Assembly: GCA_000702685.1 (NCBI GenBank) | Contig: JNJD01000010.1 | Location: 1 to 64,000 of the forward strand | Direction of reading: 5' to 3' | DNA from: Lachnospiraceae bacterium AC2028 | GTDB taxonomy: Bacteria > Bacillota > Clostridia > Lachnospirales > Lachnospiraceae | Length of the DNA stretch: 64,000 bases | Shown here: piece after piece, positions 44,279 to 52,086 of the stretch | How positions within the stretch are numbered: position 1 is the stretch's first letter | How the letters are laid out: each line of letters starts with the position of its first letter | The notes under the pieces: generated by a model | Seen by the model: the letters and a program-made list of their open reading frames with translations, nothing else | What the model was told of the DNA's origin: nothing | Databases searched by the model: none | Translations under genes and position numbers: made by a program

Positions 44279-45538
44279 ATGAAAAAGATAATCAGATCGG
44301 TCATATCTTTAATACTGTTTGCCGTACTGTTAGTCTGCTCAACCTCTGCAGTCAGCGATCTGCTCAGGGACAGGGTCAACACTTCCAAGTACGACAGGTT
44401 CTATTCCGAAAAAGAAGACTTTGATGTTCTCTTTTTCGGCTCGAGCCGTGTGCTTGACGGAGTGGCACCGATGCAGCTCTGGAAGGATTACGGCATCCGT
44501 TCCTACAACATGGCACAGCACAATGAGAACGTGCTCGTATCATACTGGCAGCTGAAAAACGCATTGAATTATCAGACTCCGAAGGTAGTCTTCTTCGATG
44601 TTTCTCTTTTCAGTGCGAACATCGTTACGCCCGATTCCGAAAAGGGTTTGCAGGCATATCTTCATAAATCGCTCGACCATATGCCGTTTGGTATAACCAA
44701 GATTCAAGCTGTGAATGCACTTACGGACGGATATGATCTTAACGAATATCTTTTCCCGCTTGCGATCTATCACAACAGGTGGAGCACGCTGGATGAGGAG
44801 GCGGCCGTTCCCGAGCAGACCTTCATGGGAGGCGAGGACCGCATAAAGCTTGAGTATCAGCTTGTGGGCGCATGGGATGATTCCCTTGTTCTTGACAGGG
44901 ATGCATTCAATCCCGACCTGCTCGGAATGAACGATGTCATAGAGCTTTGCAGGGAGCATGATGTGGATGTCGTGTTCACCTGCGTTCCCGCTGCGGGAGA
45001 AAAGAATCAGTCTTACTTTTATCCTGCGATAAACGGATTTGCAAAATATTTTGAAGAAAAGGGTGTGCCCTTCCTGAATTTCTGCAGGGATGACCTGTTC
45101 ATTAACGGCAGGACCGATTATGCGGACGGAACACACCTCAATCCGAGCGGAAGCAGAAAGCTTACGCAGGCGTTCGGTGAATATCTGGTCTCGAATTATA
45201 CATTCGATGAACCGGATGCGGAGACGAAAGCCGTATGGGATGAAGACTACGAAAAATATGTCCTTACGAGGACGGGTGAGATCCTCGGATGCATAGGAAA
45301 CGATGATGTTTACGGATATCTCATGCTCATATCCGGAACGGAGGAATTCAGTGTAAAGGTTCTCGTTCCGTCGGAGGACTATGATCTCGACAGAAGGATC
45401 AAGAACTTCCTCTTCGATATGGGATTCTTCCCCGATTCATATATGGTCGATCCAACTTCCGACGTTGTTCTCCTAAGACTGGTGGATCTCAGGAGTTCGA
45501 GCGTGGTCGCCGAGATGCGGCTCCCCGCGCAGACGTGA
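44279..45538 (+). CDS. SGNH/DltD-like extracytoplasmic partner of the MBOAT protein
   Basis: A 419-residue protein with one N-terminal membrane anchor (KKIIRSVISLILFAVLLVC) and an exported domain. Motifs match SGNH hydrolases: DVLFFGSSRVLDG (block I, serine) and YADGTHLNPSGSRKL (block V, aspartate/histidine). It likely transfers the acyl group delivered by the MBOAT enzyme to the final glycan acceptor. The ATG at 44279 follows the MBOAT stop by ten bases; an earlier ATG inside the upstream gene is rejected. The last 90 residues form an added domain that I do not recognise. Confidence 0.82.
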   Translation: MKKIIRSVISLILFAVLLVCSTSAVSDLLRDRVNTSKYDRFYSEKEDFDVLFFGSSRVLDGVAPMQLWKDYGIRSYNMAQHNENVLVSYWQLKNALNYQTPKVVFFDVSLFSANIVTPDSEKGLQAYLHKSLDHMPFGITKIQAVNALTDGYDLNEYLFPLAIYHNRWSTLDEEAAVPEQTFMGGEDRIKLEYQLVGAWDDSLVLDRDAFNPDLLGMNDVIELCREHDVDVVFTCVPAAGEKNQSYFYPAINGFAKYFEEKGVPFLNFCRDDLFINGRTDYADGTHLNPSGSRKLTQAFGEYLVSNYTFDEPDAETKAVWDEDYEKYVLTRTGEILGCIGNDDVYGYLMLISGTEEFSVKVLVPSEDYDLDRRIKNFLFDMGFFPDSYMVDPTSDVVLLRLVDLRSSSVVAEMRLPAQT

Positions 45539-45559
45539 TTTTTGTATGTGAAAAAGAAC

Positions 45560-45587
45560 AAGACAAAAAGCGTAATTATGTTATAAT
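45560..45587 (+). promoter_or_regulatory. Promoter of the ECF S component/coaX unit
   Basis: Extended -10 TGTTATAAT with hexamer TATAAT at 45582-45587 and a moderate -35 AAGACA at 45560-45565 (16-base spacer). The transcript should begin near 45594 and have a 66-base leader. Confidence 0.65.
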
Positions 45588-45594
45588 GCGCTTG

Positions 45595-45653
45595 GATGTA
45601 ATAGTGCATCGGGTTGCGCCGTATCCCGCCAAAGGTGAGCGGCAGCAAAGGAG
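45595..45653 (+). promoter_or_regulatory. Candidate pseudoknot (riboswitch-like) leader
   Basis: The short leader can form an H-type pseudoknot. Stem 1 is CGGG 45610-45613 with CCCG 45625-45628. Stem 2 is GCGCCG 45616-45621 with CGGC-a-GC 45640-45646. Loops are UU, UAU and an 11-base CCAAAGGUGAG. A small hairpin GATG/CATC precedes it. The Shine-Dalgarno AAAGGAG (45647-45653) directly follows stem 2, so folding would block translation. No known riboswitch class matches fully; there is partial likeness to small pseudoknot classes such as guanidine-III. Confidence 0.5.
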
Positions 45654-45659
45654 TGAAAA

Positions 45660-46262
45660 ATGAATATTAACAACAAGACACAGACTATCGTAGGACTTGG
45701 ATTGCTCACAGCCATCGTTGTCGTTCTTCAGGCACTTTCGCTGAGCATTCCCGTGGGCATCTTCAGGATCACCCTCGTACTTGTACCCATCATCGTCGGG
45801 GCGGCTCTTTACGGAGTATTCGCAGGCGCATGGCTCGGATTCGTATTCAGCCTCGTCGTAATGTTTACCGATACCGCTCTCTTTATGGCGGTAAGCGTTC
45901 CCGGAACCATCATCACCGTTATGGTCAAGGGTACCATGGCCGGAATCGTTGCAGGACTTGTCTATAAGGCACTTGCGAAGAAGAGCAGATTTGTTGCCGT
46001 TCTTCTTGCGGGCGTTGCCGCACCTGTTACCAACACCGGACTTTTCCTTGTAGGATGCGGATTGTTCTTTATGGATACCATCAATGAGTGGGCAGCTGCT
46101 GCAGGATATGCAAGCGCAGGCAGATTCATGATCTTCGGACTTGTAGGAATGAACTTTGTCATCGAGCTTATCATCAATCTTGCAATGAGCACCACCATCG
46201 TTCAGCTCATCGGCATCGGCAGAAAGAGCGGAGCCGTATCGGCAGACAAAAAAGCGGAATAA
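45660..46262 (+). CDS. ECF transporter S component, probably for pantothenate
   Basis: A 200-residue membrane protein with about six hydrophobic segments, built like the substrate-binding subunit of an ECF-type vitamin importer (GIFRITLVLVPIIVGAALYGVFAGAWLGF near the N terminus is the characteristic S-component block). The next gene is pantothenate kinase, so pantothenate is the likely cargo; this is inference from context. AAAGGAG precedes the ATG. The energising module lies elsewhere, as for thiT. Confidence 0.82.
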   Translation: MNINNKTQTIVGLGLLTAIVVVLQALSLSIPVGIFRITLVLVPIIVGAALYGVFAGAWLGFVFSLVVMFTDTALFMAVSVPGTIITVMVKGTMAGIVAGLVYKALAKKSRFVAVLLAGVAAPVTNTGLFLVGCGLFFMDTINEWAAAAGYASAGRFMIFGLVGMNFVIELIINLAMSTTIVQLIGIGRKSGAVSADKKAE

Positions 46263-46324
46263 TTTAAAACAGGCATGTCCTCTGCGGGCATTGCCTGTTT
46301 TTGCTTTCAGGAAAGGAGACAGAT

Positions 46325-47107
46325 ATGATACTTGCTTTTGATGTGGGAAACACCAACATCGTCATGGGCGTCATCGATGAAAAGAAGACTTACTTTCTGA
46401 CTAGATTTGCGACCGACCCCGGCAAGACCAAGGTTGAATATGCGGTCCTTGTCAAGAATATCCTCGAGATCAAGGGAATCGAGATATCGAAGATCGACGG
46501 CGGTATCATCTCCTCCGTTGTTCCTCCTCTTAACAATATCCTCAGCGAAGTCATCGAACTTCTGACAGGCCACAAGGCACTCATCGTCGGTCCCGGCCTC
46601 AAGAGCGGACTGAACATCGCTGTCGGTGATCCCGCAGAGCTGGGTGCGGACCTTGTGGTCGGCGCTGTCGCTGCCATCGCAAAATACGAAGCACCGATGC
46701 TCATCATGGATCTTGGTACCGCAACGACCATTTCCGCCATCGGAGGGAAGAAGGAATTCCTCGGAGTCATCATCTTCCCCGGAGTCAAGATCTCCTTCGA
46801 TGCCCTCGTCGGGCGCACCGCACTTCTTTCCAGCATTTCATATGACGAGCCCGCACATGTCATCGGAACCACAACCACCGATTCCATGCAGTCCGGACTA
46901 ATCTACGGAAATGCCGCAATGCTCGACGGACTTATCGACAGATGCGAAGAGGAGATAGGAAAGGTCAAGACCATCATTGCGACCGGCGGAATATCTTCAA
47001 GGATCGTTCCCCATTGCAAGCACAACATAGTGTTTGACGATGATCTTCTTATAGACGGTCTCAGGATCATATATTACAAGAATGCCAAAACGGCAAAAAA
47101 GAAATAA
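46325..47107 (+). CDS. coaX: Type III pantothenate kinase
   Basis: First step of coenzyme A synthesis: phosphorylates pantothenate. The ASKHA-fold motifs are visible: ILAFDVGNTNIVMGV at the N terminus, GPGLKSGLNIAVGDPAELGADLV, MDLGTATTISAI and ATGGISS near the C terminus. Length 260 is normal. The ATG at 46325 has AAAGGAG upstream; an in-frame ATG 24 bases earlier has none. It follows the ECF S component by 62 bases, which contain a small hairpin (AACAGGCATG...TTGCCTGTTTTTG) that may partly end transcription. Confidence 0.95.
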   Translation: MILAFDVGNTNIVMGVIDEKKTYFLTRFATDPGKTKVEYAVLVKNILEIKGIEISKIDGGIISSVVPPLNNILSEVIELLTGHKALIVGPGLKSGLNIAVGDPAELGADLVVGAVAAIAKYEAPMLIMDLGTATTISAIGGKKEFLGVIIFPGVKISFDALVGRTALLSSISYDEPAHVIGTTTTDSMQSGLIYGNAAMLDGLIDRCEEEIGKVKTIIATGGISSRIVPHCKHNIVFDDDLLIDGLRIIYYKNAKTAKKK

Positions 47108-47189
47108 AACCCGAGCACAGTTTCCGGTAAGGATCCGGACATGTTTATCCTTTCCGGCCCCGAGCCCGTAACCGAATACGCACACAATG

Positions 47190-47578
47190 TTAAAGGCGCC
47201 ACCCGATATTCATCGAATGGCGCCTTTAGTGGATGGGTTCCTCAATATCCATTGGCGGATACCTCCTTATGTATATTTTGGTCCGTTTCCCCGCTACTTT
47301 TTTGACCGTCAGCTTCATTCTTCATACGGCTTTTTCATCCGAAGGCATATATTAAACGGAGCATTCTGTCTTCATAGGATGTTACGCACCTAATGTGCTC
47401 GCTGTGCCGTGTTTTCACTTTCCGATCGAGTACCCCGGGTACTGTGGGCCGTGGGTGGGTTTGTTTCGTTCAGTACATTGGTCTGCCCTCCAAATGCATT
47501 TACGGGTTGCTGTTTAGTTTCCCATTGGAGTGTACTTCCTTTCTAAAAGCTCTCTTTTTATTTTCGCTTTTGTTTTAT
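47190..47578 (-). ncRNA. Candidate structured non-coding RNA, minus strand
   Basis: No plausible protein on either strand. On the minus strand a near-consensus promoter (47613-47585) would start transcription near 47578, and a strong hairpin at 47228-47191 could end it, giving about 390 bases. Complementary arms along the transcript include AGTACACTCCAA (47536-47525) with TTGGAG (47493-47488) and TGTACT (47477-47472), the hairpin AGTACC/GGTACT (47443-47429), and CCGTTT (47359-47354) with AAACGG (47288-47283). It lacks signature sequences of tmRNA, RNase P, SRP and 6S RNA. A nine-codon frame with AAGGAGG (ATG at about 47254) lies near its 3' end. Existence and function are inferred. Confidence 0.5.
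47191..47228. terminator. Strong hairpin between coaX and the minus-strand RNA
   Basis: TAAAGGCGCCA / TGGCGCCTTTA form an 11-bp stem enclosing CGAT/ATCG with loop ATTC. T tracts are short in both directions. It probably ends coaX transcripts from one side and the minus-strand RNA from the other. Confidence 0.75.
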
Positions 47579-47584
47579 GTGCTA

Positions 47585-47613
47585 ATAATAATCTAAAAAA
47601 TTGCCCCTGTCAA
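47585..47613 (-). promoter_or_regulatory. Consensus-like promoter on the minus strand
   Basis: Read on the minus strand: -35 TTGACA (47613-47608), 17-base spacer, -10 TATTAT (47590-47585). This is the best -35 match noticed in the window, and no minus-strand gene lies downstream. Confidence 0.7.
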
Positions 47614-47881
47614 CATCTTTTTCTAAAAATTAGTAAACAAACTGTAAACTTTTGCGATAACGTTTTAGAATTGCGAGAATTTTCAGAAAACTCATTCCGA
47701 AAGCGTAGGCCAAAGTGCCCGAAACCCTTGAATTTTAAGGGTATCTTAAGGTTTTCGCACCCCCTAAAAAGGTTCACTTTCAGGGCAATTAATGGTATCC
47801 TATAGGTTGGGTTTAAAGGTTGATTTTACGGCAGTTTCAATACTTTTTCCCTAAAAAGAAAACCTGAAAGGAAATTTAGTC
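47614..47881 (+). promoter_or_regulatory. Upstream region and predicted promoter of thrH
   Basis: AT-rich, without a gene. A promoter is predicted on the plus strand: -35 TTCACT at 47773-47778, 17-base spacer, extended -10 TGGTATCCT with hexamer at 47796-47801. A small inverted repeat CCCTTGAATTTTAAGGG lies at about 47726-47742. AAAGGAAA precedes the thrH start. Confidence 0.55.
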
Positions 47882-48487
47882 ATGTATATTACTTGTCTTG
47901 ATCTTGAGGGCGTGCTTGTCCCCGAGATATGGATCGCATTTTCGGAGAAGACCGGCATTCCCGAGCTCAGAAGGACCACAAGGGATGAGCCCGATTACGA
48001 CAAGCTTATGAAATTCAGGATCGAGATCCTGAAGGAGCACGGCCTGGGACTTAAAGAGATCCAGGAGACCATCGCTTCACTCGATCCCCTTCCCGGCGCC
48101 AAGGAGTTCCTCGATGAACTCAGGAGCCGTATGCAGGTACTCATTCTCAGCGATACCTTCGAGCAGTTCGCATCGCCCCTTATGAAAAAACTCGGCATGC
48201 CCACCATACTCTGCAACACACTTGAGGTAGCGGATAACGGTGAGATCACCGGATATAAGATGAGATGTGACAAGTCCAAGCTCACGACCGTCAGGGCTCT
48301 CCAGTCCATCGGATACGAGACCATCGCAAGCGGGGACTCGTTCAACGACCTCGGTATGATCGAAGCCAGCAAGGCCGGTTTTCTTTTCCGTACCACGGAG
48401 CAGCTCAGGAAGGATTATCCCCAGTACCCCGCATTCGAAGAGTACGATGAGCTTCTTAACGCGATCGCTGAAGTTACGAAGGCATAA
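47882..48487 (+). CDS. thrH: Phosphoserine phosphatase / homoserine phosphotransferase ThrH
   Basis: HAD-superfamily phosphatase of 201 residues that hydrolyses phosphoserine (serine synthesis) and can pass phosphate to homoserine. Motif I is CLDLEGVLVPEIWIAFSEKTGI with the nucleophilic aspartate in a DLEG context distinct from the usual DxDxT of SerB, which is the hallmark of ThrH. Motif II is LILSDTFEQF, motif III lysine lies near MRCDKSKL and motif IV is ASGDSFNDLGMIEAS. It has its own promoter and is followed within five bases by truA. Confidence 0.93.
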   Translation: MYITCLDLEGVLVPEIWIAFSEKTGIPELRRTTRDEPDYDKLMKFRIEILKEHGLGLKEIQETIASLDPLPGAKEFLDELRSRMQVLILSDTFEQFASPLMKKLGMPTILCNTLEVADNGEITGYKMRCDKSKLTTVRALQSIGYETIASGDSFNDLGMIEASKAGFLFRTTEQLRKDYPQYPAFEEYDELLNAIAEVTKA

Positions 48488-48492
48488 AGCTA

Positions 48493-49329
48493 TTGACCAA
48501 TTACAAGCTGATAATCAGATATGACGGCACCGGCTACCGCGGCTGGGAACATCAGCCCGGTGAGGAGAAGACGATCCAGGGCAAGCTCGAGACCGCGGTC
48601 ATAAGGATGCTCAATCCCTCCGGGATAAAAGAAAACACCGGTGCGGATACGGGCGGAGCCGGTTCCGGCCGTGCGTCCGTGCCATCGGACAGCCTCGGAA
48701 GCTTTGAAGGGGACATCCCAGACATCATTTCCGCGGGCAGGACCGACGGCGGAGTATCGGCCGAGGGTATGTGTGCGAACGTAAAGCTTGATACCGTGCT
48801 TTCTTGCGAACAGATCAGGGACTCCCTGAACCGCAACCTTCCGGATGACATCTGCGTCATAAGCGTGGAGAAGGCCGGCGACAGATTCCACGCAAGATAC
48901 AACGCTACAGGCAAGACTTACAGGTATACCTGTTATGCGGGTGATCTCAAGCCTGTTTTCGAAAGAAGATATGTGTACGAGCTTGGAAGCATGCCCGATA
49001 TCGCGGCCATGAAAAAGGCGGCGGGACTGATCATCGGCGAACATGACTTTACTTCTTTTTGCGGGAATCCGCGCATGAAGAAATCCTGTGTGAGATGCGT
49101 TGACAGCATCACCATAGAGGAGAAAGAAGGATTCCTGTATTTTACATATCACGGCAACGGCTTTCTGCAGTACATGGTGCGCATCATGACCGGAACGCTC
49201 ATCGAGGTCGGACTCGGAAAGAAAGCACCGGAATCCGTTACGGAGATACTTGATGCGAAGGACAGAAGCCTTGCGGGATTTACGGCACCGGCAAGAGGCC
49301 TGAAGCTTATAAGCGTGGATTATGATTAA
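48493..49329 (+). CDS. truA: tRNA pseudouridine synthase A with a linker insertion
   Basis: Modifies U38-U40 in the tRNA anticodon stem. Motifs: LIIRYDGTGYRGWEHQPGEEKTIQGKLE at the N terminus, and the active-site SAGRTDGGVSAEG with Asp85. In ordinary TruA the aspartate is at about residue 53-60; here about 30 extra Gly/Ser/Asp-rich residues are inserted before it (about 42-75). FHARYNATGKTYRY and GNGFLQYMVRIMTGTLIEVG are normal. Start is a TTG at 48493; no ATG fits. Only a weak AAGG lies upstream, so translation may be coupled to thrH. It overlaps the next gene by eight bases. Confidence 0.92.
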   Translation: MTNYKLIIRYDGTGYRGWEHQPGEEKTIQGKLETAVIRMLNPSGIKENTGADTGGAGSGRASVPSDSLGSFEGDIPDIISAGRTDGGVSAEGMCANVKLDTVLSCEQIRDSLNRNLPDDICVISVEKAGDRFHARYNATGKTYRYTCYAGDLKPVFERRYVYELGSMPDIAAMKKAAGLIIGEHDFTSFCGNPRMKKSCVRCVDSITIEEKEGFLYFTYHGNGFLQYMVRIMTGTLIEVGLGKKAPESVTEILDAKDRSLAGFTAPARGLKLISVDYD

Positions 49330-50341
49330 CGATCGATTATACATAAGAGCGGATATGAACGCGGACATATCGACCGGACATGTCATGCGGTGCCTGTCGG
49401 TAGCAGATGCGGCACTTTCGATGGGGGCGAAGACTTCGTTCATCTGTGCTGACGATCAGCCGAAGGAACTGATCGAAGGCAGAGGATACGAGTGCATCGT
49501 GCTCGGAACTGACTGGAAGGATCTTGAAAGTGAGATCCCCGCTCTTGAAAATGTGATCTCATCACGGAAAATAAAAAGACTCCTTATCGATCATTACGGT
49601 GTAAGTGAGAAATATCTCAAGGCTGTAAACGGCCTTACCGAAGTGTATTACCTCGATGACCTGAATGCATTTGACTATCCCGTGAGCGCGGTCATCGACT
49701 ATGCGGTATACGGGATAGATTTTTATCCCGAAAGGGACCCTTCGAAGAAATATTTCCTCGGATGCAAATACGCACCGCTCAGAAAAGCGTTCGAAGACCC
49801 GCATCCGAAAAAGATAAATGAAAAGATTGATAATATCCTCATCATGACCGGAGGCTCCGATCCGTACGGGATCGCGGAAGGCGTGCTCGGCGCGCTTGAG
49901 CTTGACGAATACGGATGCGTGAATGTGATCTGCGGAAGGTTCAGCGGAAAGCGTGAAAAGCTCGAAGAACTTTTCGGAAGCAGAAGAAACGTCCATATAT
50001 ATCCCTTCGTCGAGAACGTATGGGAACTCTACGACAAAGCGGATGTGGTAATATCCGCGGGCGGCTCCGCTCTTTACGAACTCGCATCGATGGGCGTTCC
50101 CGTGATCACGTATTCTTTTGCGGACAATCAGATCCCGAATGTGAGCGCGTTCGATGCAAAGGGCCTTATGCCCTGCGCGGGCGATGCAAGAAAAGATGAT
50201 ATATACGCGGGCATCATCCGTGCACTGGATGAATTAAGCTCCGCCGGAAAAAGAAAAGAAATATCCGCACGGCTCACAGAGCTTGTTGACGGAAAAGGCG
50301 CAGCCAGGCTTGCGCAGGTTTTATTGGATACAGACAGATAA
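49322..50341 (+). CDS. PseG-like nucleotide-sugar hydrolase/glycosyltransferase-fold protein
   Basis: A 339-residue GT-B-fold protein resembling PseG, which removes UDP from UDP-2,4-diacetamido-2,4,6-trideoxy-L-altrose in pseudaminic acid synthesis. N-terminal IRADMNADISTGHVMRCLSVADA with its ISTGHVMR loop and C-terminal VISAGGSALYELASMGVPVITYSFADNQ match. No other pseudaminic acid genes are in the window, so the substrate may differ. It overlaps truA by eight bases and the ABC exporter gene by one base, giving a tight operon. Confidence 0.82.
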   Translation: MINDRLYIRADMNADISTGHVMRCLSVADAALSMGAKTSFICADDQPKELIEGRGYECIVLGTDWKDLESEIPALENVISSRKIKRLLIDHYGVSEKYLKAVNGLTEVYYLDDLNAFDYPVSAVIDYAVYGIDFYPERDPSKKYFLGCKYAPLRKAFEDPHPKKINEKIDNILIMTGGSDPYGIAEGVLGALELDEYGCVNVICGRFSGKREKLEELFGSRRNVHIYPFVENVWELYDKADVVISAGGSALYELASMGVPVITYSFADNQIPNVSAFDAKGLMPCAGDARKDDIYAGIIRALDELSSAGKRKEISARLTELVDGKGAARLAQVLLDTDR

Positions 50342-52086
50342 TGAGAAAGATCCTCGGAAAATTAAATAAGATTCTTTCCCCGGCACAGAAAAAGAAGATG
50401 GCGCTTCTTACCGTGATGATGATCATCGGAGCCGTTCTTCAGACAGCCGGAGTCGGAATGCTCGTTACCGTAGTCAATATCGTCATCGATCCCGTGAAGA
50501 GCTCTGAAAGCGAAATCGCACATATCTTCTATGATGTGATGGGAACGGATGAGCAGAATGGCTACAAGCTGTTTCAGTACTGCGTGATGATCGCGATGAT
50601 CGTGGTCTTTGTCGTAAAGAATCTGTTTTTGTATCTGCAGCAGAAAGCTATGTATGCTTTCGTCTACAAGAACCAGTTCTCGACATCGGAAAAGATGATG
50701 AGAAATTTCGTCCGCAGGGATTATGAATTCTATCTTAATGCGGACACCGCTGTCGTCCAGCGTTCCATCACATCCGACGTCAACAATATGTATGCCCTGA
50801 TCCTTTCGATACTGCAGTTCATCTCGGACGGATTCGTGGCTCTCTGTGTATGTGCGTTCTGTCTTGCGCAGAGCGGACTCATGACGATCATTCTTGCGGT
50901 GGTCCTCGTTGCGCTTCTTGCGATCATCAAGAAGGTCCTCAAGCCGATCATGTATAAAGCCGGCAAGGACAATCAGGATTATTACAGCGGACTGTTCAAG
51001 TGGATCTCACAGAGCGTACAGGGAATAAAGGAAGTCAAGATCTTCGGACGTGAGAAATATTTCGTCGACAGCTACAACGAATGCGGAAACGGCTATGTGA
51101 ACGCGGTACAGAAATACAGCCTTTACAGCAGCATTCCGAAGCTCCTTATCGAGGCTGTGTGCGTTGCGGTGATGATGATCTATATGATCGTGATGATCGC
51201 ACTCGGCAGAAGCTCCGAAGCGCTGATCAGCGATTTTGCAACACTTGCAGCTGCGGCACTCGTTCTTCTTCCCGCAGTCAACAGGATCAACAACCAGATC
51301 AATTCGATGGCATACTTCGAGCCCTTCCTGATGAATGTAAGCGACAATCTTCAGGAGGATATCGGAGATTCCAATATCGATATGTCATTTGCTACCGATG
51401 CTCCGAAGATGGAACTTAAGGACGGCATCACCTTCGACGGCATCACATATTCATATCCGGGATCGGATGTGAAGATACTCGACAAAGCGGACCTTAAGAT
51501 CCCCATCGGTTCAAGCATCGGAATAGTCGGAACGACCGGCGCCGGAAAGAGTACCCTCGTAGACATCATGCTCGGACTTCTAAAGCCCAGCGAGGGAGTG
51601 ATAAGGGCTGACGGCAAGGACATCAGGGATAACTACAGAAGCTTTCTTAAGAATGTCGGCTACATCCCCCAGATGATATTCATGCTCGACGATACGATAA
51701 GGAACAATGTTGCATTCGGTGTGGCACCCGAGGACCAGAACGAAGAGCGAATCTGGGAAGCGCTTAAGGAAGCCGCACTCGATGAATTCGTAAGAGGACT
51801 TCCCGACGGGCTCGATACCGGAATTGGCGAAAGAGGAATCCGCATATCGGGAGGACAGCGCCAGAGAATAGGAATCGCAAGAGCACTTTACGACGATCCC
51901 GAGGTGCTGATACTTGACGAAGCAACATCAGCACTCGACAACGAGACCGAGAACCTGATCATGGAATCCATTAACAGATTCATGGGCAGGAAGACTCTCG
52001 TGATAATAGCACACAGACTCCAGACCATCGAAAAATGCGATATGGTCTTCAGGGTCGGTGAAGGACGCATATCCAGAGAAAGATGA
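50341..52086 (+). CDS. ABC exporter with fused membrane and ATPase domains (PglK/MsbA-like)
   Basis: A 581-residue half transporter. Six membrane segments (about 20-310) precede an ATPase domain with Walker A GTTGAGKSTLVDIML, signature SGGQRQRIGIARAL and Walker B EVLILDEATSALD, and H-loop IIAHRLQTIE. Flanked by glycan genes, it probably flips lipid-linked oligosaccharide, as PglK does; lipid or peptide export remains possible. It overlaps both neighbours (one and four bases). Confidence 0.9.
   Translation: MRKILGKLNKILSPAQKKKMALLTVMMIIGAVLQTAGVGMLVTVVNIVIDPVKSSESEIAHIFYDVMGTDEQNGYKLFQYCVMIAMIVVFVVKNLFLYLQQKAMYAFVYKNQFSTSEKMMRNFVRRDYEFYLNADTAVVQRSITSDVNNMYALILSILQFISDGFVALCVCAFCLAQSGLMTIILAVVLVALLAIIKKVLKPIMYKAGKDNQDYYSGLFKWISQSVQGIKEVKIFGREKYFVDSYNECGNGYVNAVQKYSLYSSIPKLLIEAVCVAVMMIYMIVMIALGRSSEALISDFATLAAAALVLLPAVNRINNQINSMAYFEPFLMNVSDNLQEDIGDSNIDMSFATDAPKMELKDGITFDGITYSYPGSDVKILDKADLKIPIGSSIGIVGTTGAGKSTLVDIMLGLLKPSEGVIRADGKDIRDNYRSFLKNVGYIPQMIFMLDDTIRNNVAFGVAPEDQNEERIWEALKEAALDEFVRGLPDGLDTGIGERGIRISGGQRQRIGIARALYDDPEVLILDEATSALDNETENLIMESINRFMGRKTLVIIAHRLQTIEKCDMVFRVGEGRISRER

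Noticed and set aside
45610-45646. Guanidine-III or preQ1-type riboswitch for the ECF S component
   Set aside because: The pseudoknot topology and part of stem 2 agree, but the conserved loop bases of those classes are missing; kept only as an unassigned candidate.
47190-47400. Group II intron remnant: GTGCG and AGCCGTATG motifs on the minus strand
   Set aside because: Domain V cannot be completed (second strand does not match), and the distance between the motifs is far too short for an intron.
47187-47805. Three short plus-strand frames (68, 67 and 91 residues) between coaX and thrH
   Set aside because: No ribosome binding sites or motifs; composition is odd (many Phe, His, Cys), and they lie over the minus-strand structured region.
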